This document shows, one piece after another, positions 22,001-22,130 of a stretch of DNA of 22,130 bases. The first letter of the stretch is position 1. Every line of letters starts with the position of its first letter. Source of the stretch: an uncultured Prevotella sp. Its GTDB lineage: Bacteria > Bacteroidota > Bacteroidia > Bacteroidales > Bacteroidaceae. Location of the stretch: assembly GCA_905373605.1 (NCBI GenBank), contig CAJPTO010000023.1, positions 1 to 22,130 on the forward strand. Reading direction: 5' to 3'. The notes beneath the pieces are model-generated. The model ran no database searches, was not told the DNA's origin, and saw only the letters and a list, made by a program, of their open reading frames with translations. The position numbers and the translations under genes were made by a program.

Positions 22001-22130
22001 AGTTTCAATGTTTTGTCGTAATGCAAGCTGGGATGCTTGCCAATGCTTGTTATAATGAGTGCAGCCCCTTGCGAGATGGCCTCGTTGGCCATCAGTTGGC
22101 CCAGAGTTTCGGCGTTAAAGTCGTCGAGAT
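21997..22130 (-). CDS. ABC transporter ATP-binding protein, C-terminal end only
   Basis: The frame enters from the right edge and gives 43 residues before TGA, starting LDDFNAETLGQLMANEAI and ending HPSLHYDKTLKL. LDDFNAETL aligns with the D-loop that follows Walker B, and ALIITSIGKH with the strand and switch (H-loop) region. Where a normal ABC ATPase has Thr-His, this one reads Thr-Ser. The spacing from the D-loop Asp is the same as in canonical ATPases (26 residues), so the switch His appears to be missing. The rest lies outside the window. It is the partner of the FtsX-like permease, with overlapping stop and start codons. Confidence 0.75.
   Translation of the reverse strand, partial: LDDFNAETLGQLMANEAISQGAALIITSIGKHPSLHYDKTLKL

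Noticed and set aside
1..22130. CRISPR array, prophage or integrative element
   Set aside because: No regularly spaced identical repeats, cas genes, integrase, transposase or structural phage genes were seen on either strand.

Overview
The window looks like chromosomal DNA of a Bacteroidota bacterium, most likely a Prevotella or close relative. Supporting signs are promoters of the Bacteroidota type (TTTG, about 19-21 bases, then TAnnTTTG) instead of sigma70 boxes, no clear Shine-Dalgarno sequences, an archaeal/eukaryotic-type prolyl-tRNA synthetase, a bamD-rpoZ-DUF4293 cluster, a GH133-GT4-GH57 glycogen operon and an HU/CCDC81-SPOR membrane protein. The genus call is inference: no rRNA is present, and no phage, plasmid, transposase or CRISPR signal was seen.

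Layout, left to right. (1) 1-1138, minus strand: ftsE followed by the 5' part of an aspartate kinase. (2) 1375-3119, minus strand: an HU-like/SPOR membrane protein and a zinc-ribbon/FHA protein, with a promoter at one end and a terminator at the other. (3) 3120-4397: a gene-free stretch holding repeat copy A. (4) uvrB (minus) divergent from bamD-rpoZ-DUF4293 (plus), ending at a very strong hairpin near 8330. (5) 8538-13355, minus strand: debranching enzyme, glycosyltransferase and GH57 enzyme, a glycogen-type alpha-glucan operon, divergent from a Crp/Fnr regulator (plus). (6) miaA and a lipid kinase (minus), whose end overlaps the regulator's end by 4 bases. (7) gapdh (minus) divergent from mscL (plus). 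(8) 17773-19193: a second gene-free stretch with repeat copy B. (9) proS (minus), then an FtsX-like permease and the tail of its ABC ATPase (minus), running off the right edge.

Most genes are housekeeping: DNA repair, tRNA modification and charging, glycolysis, outer-membrane assembly, osmotic safety valve and glycogen turnover. The unusual signal lies between genes. About 700 bp of diverged sequence occurs twice, in opposite orientations, and each copy contains nested hairpins and GCATG-centred near-palindromes. Three genes (HU/SPOR, uvrB, miaA) have a TAnnTTTG element ending exactly 6 bases before the chosen start codon, suggesting leaderless or nearly leaderless mRNAs. A possible 30-residue membrane micro-protein lies in the spacer after DUF4293. 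The FHA protein and the partial ABC ATPase both lack residues normally important for their folds' function.

All calls come from reading the sequence and recalled family features; no database search was run.
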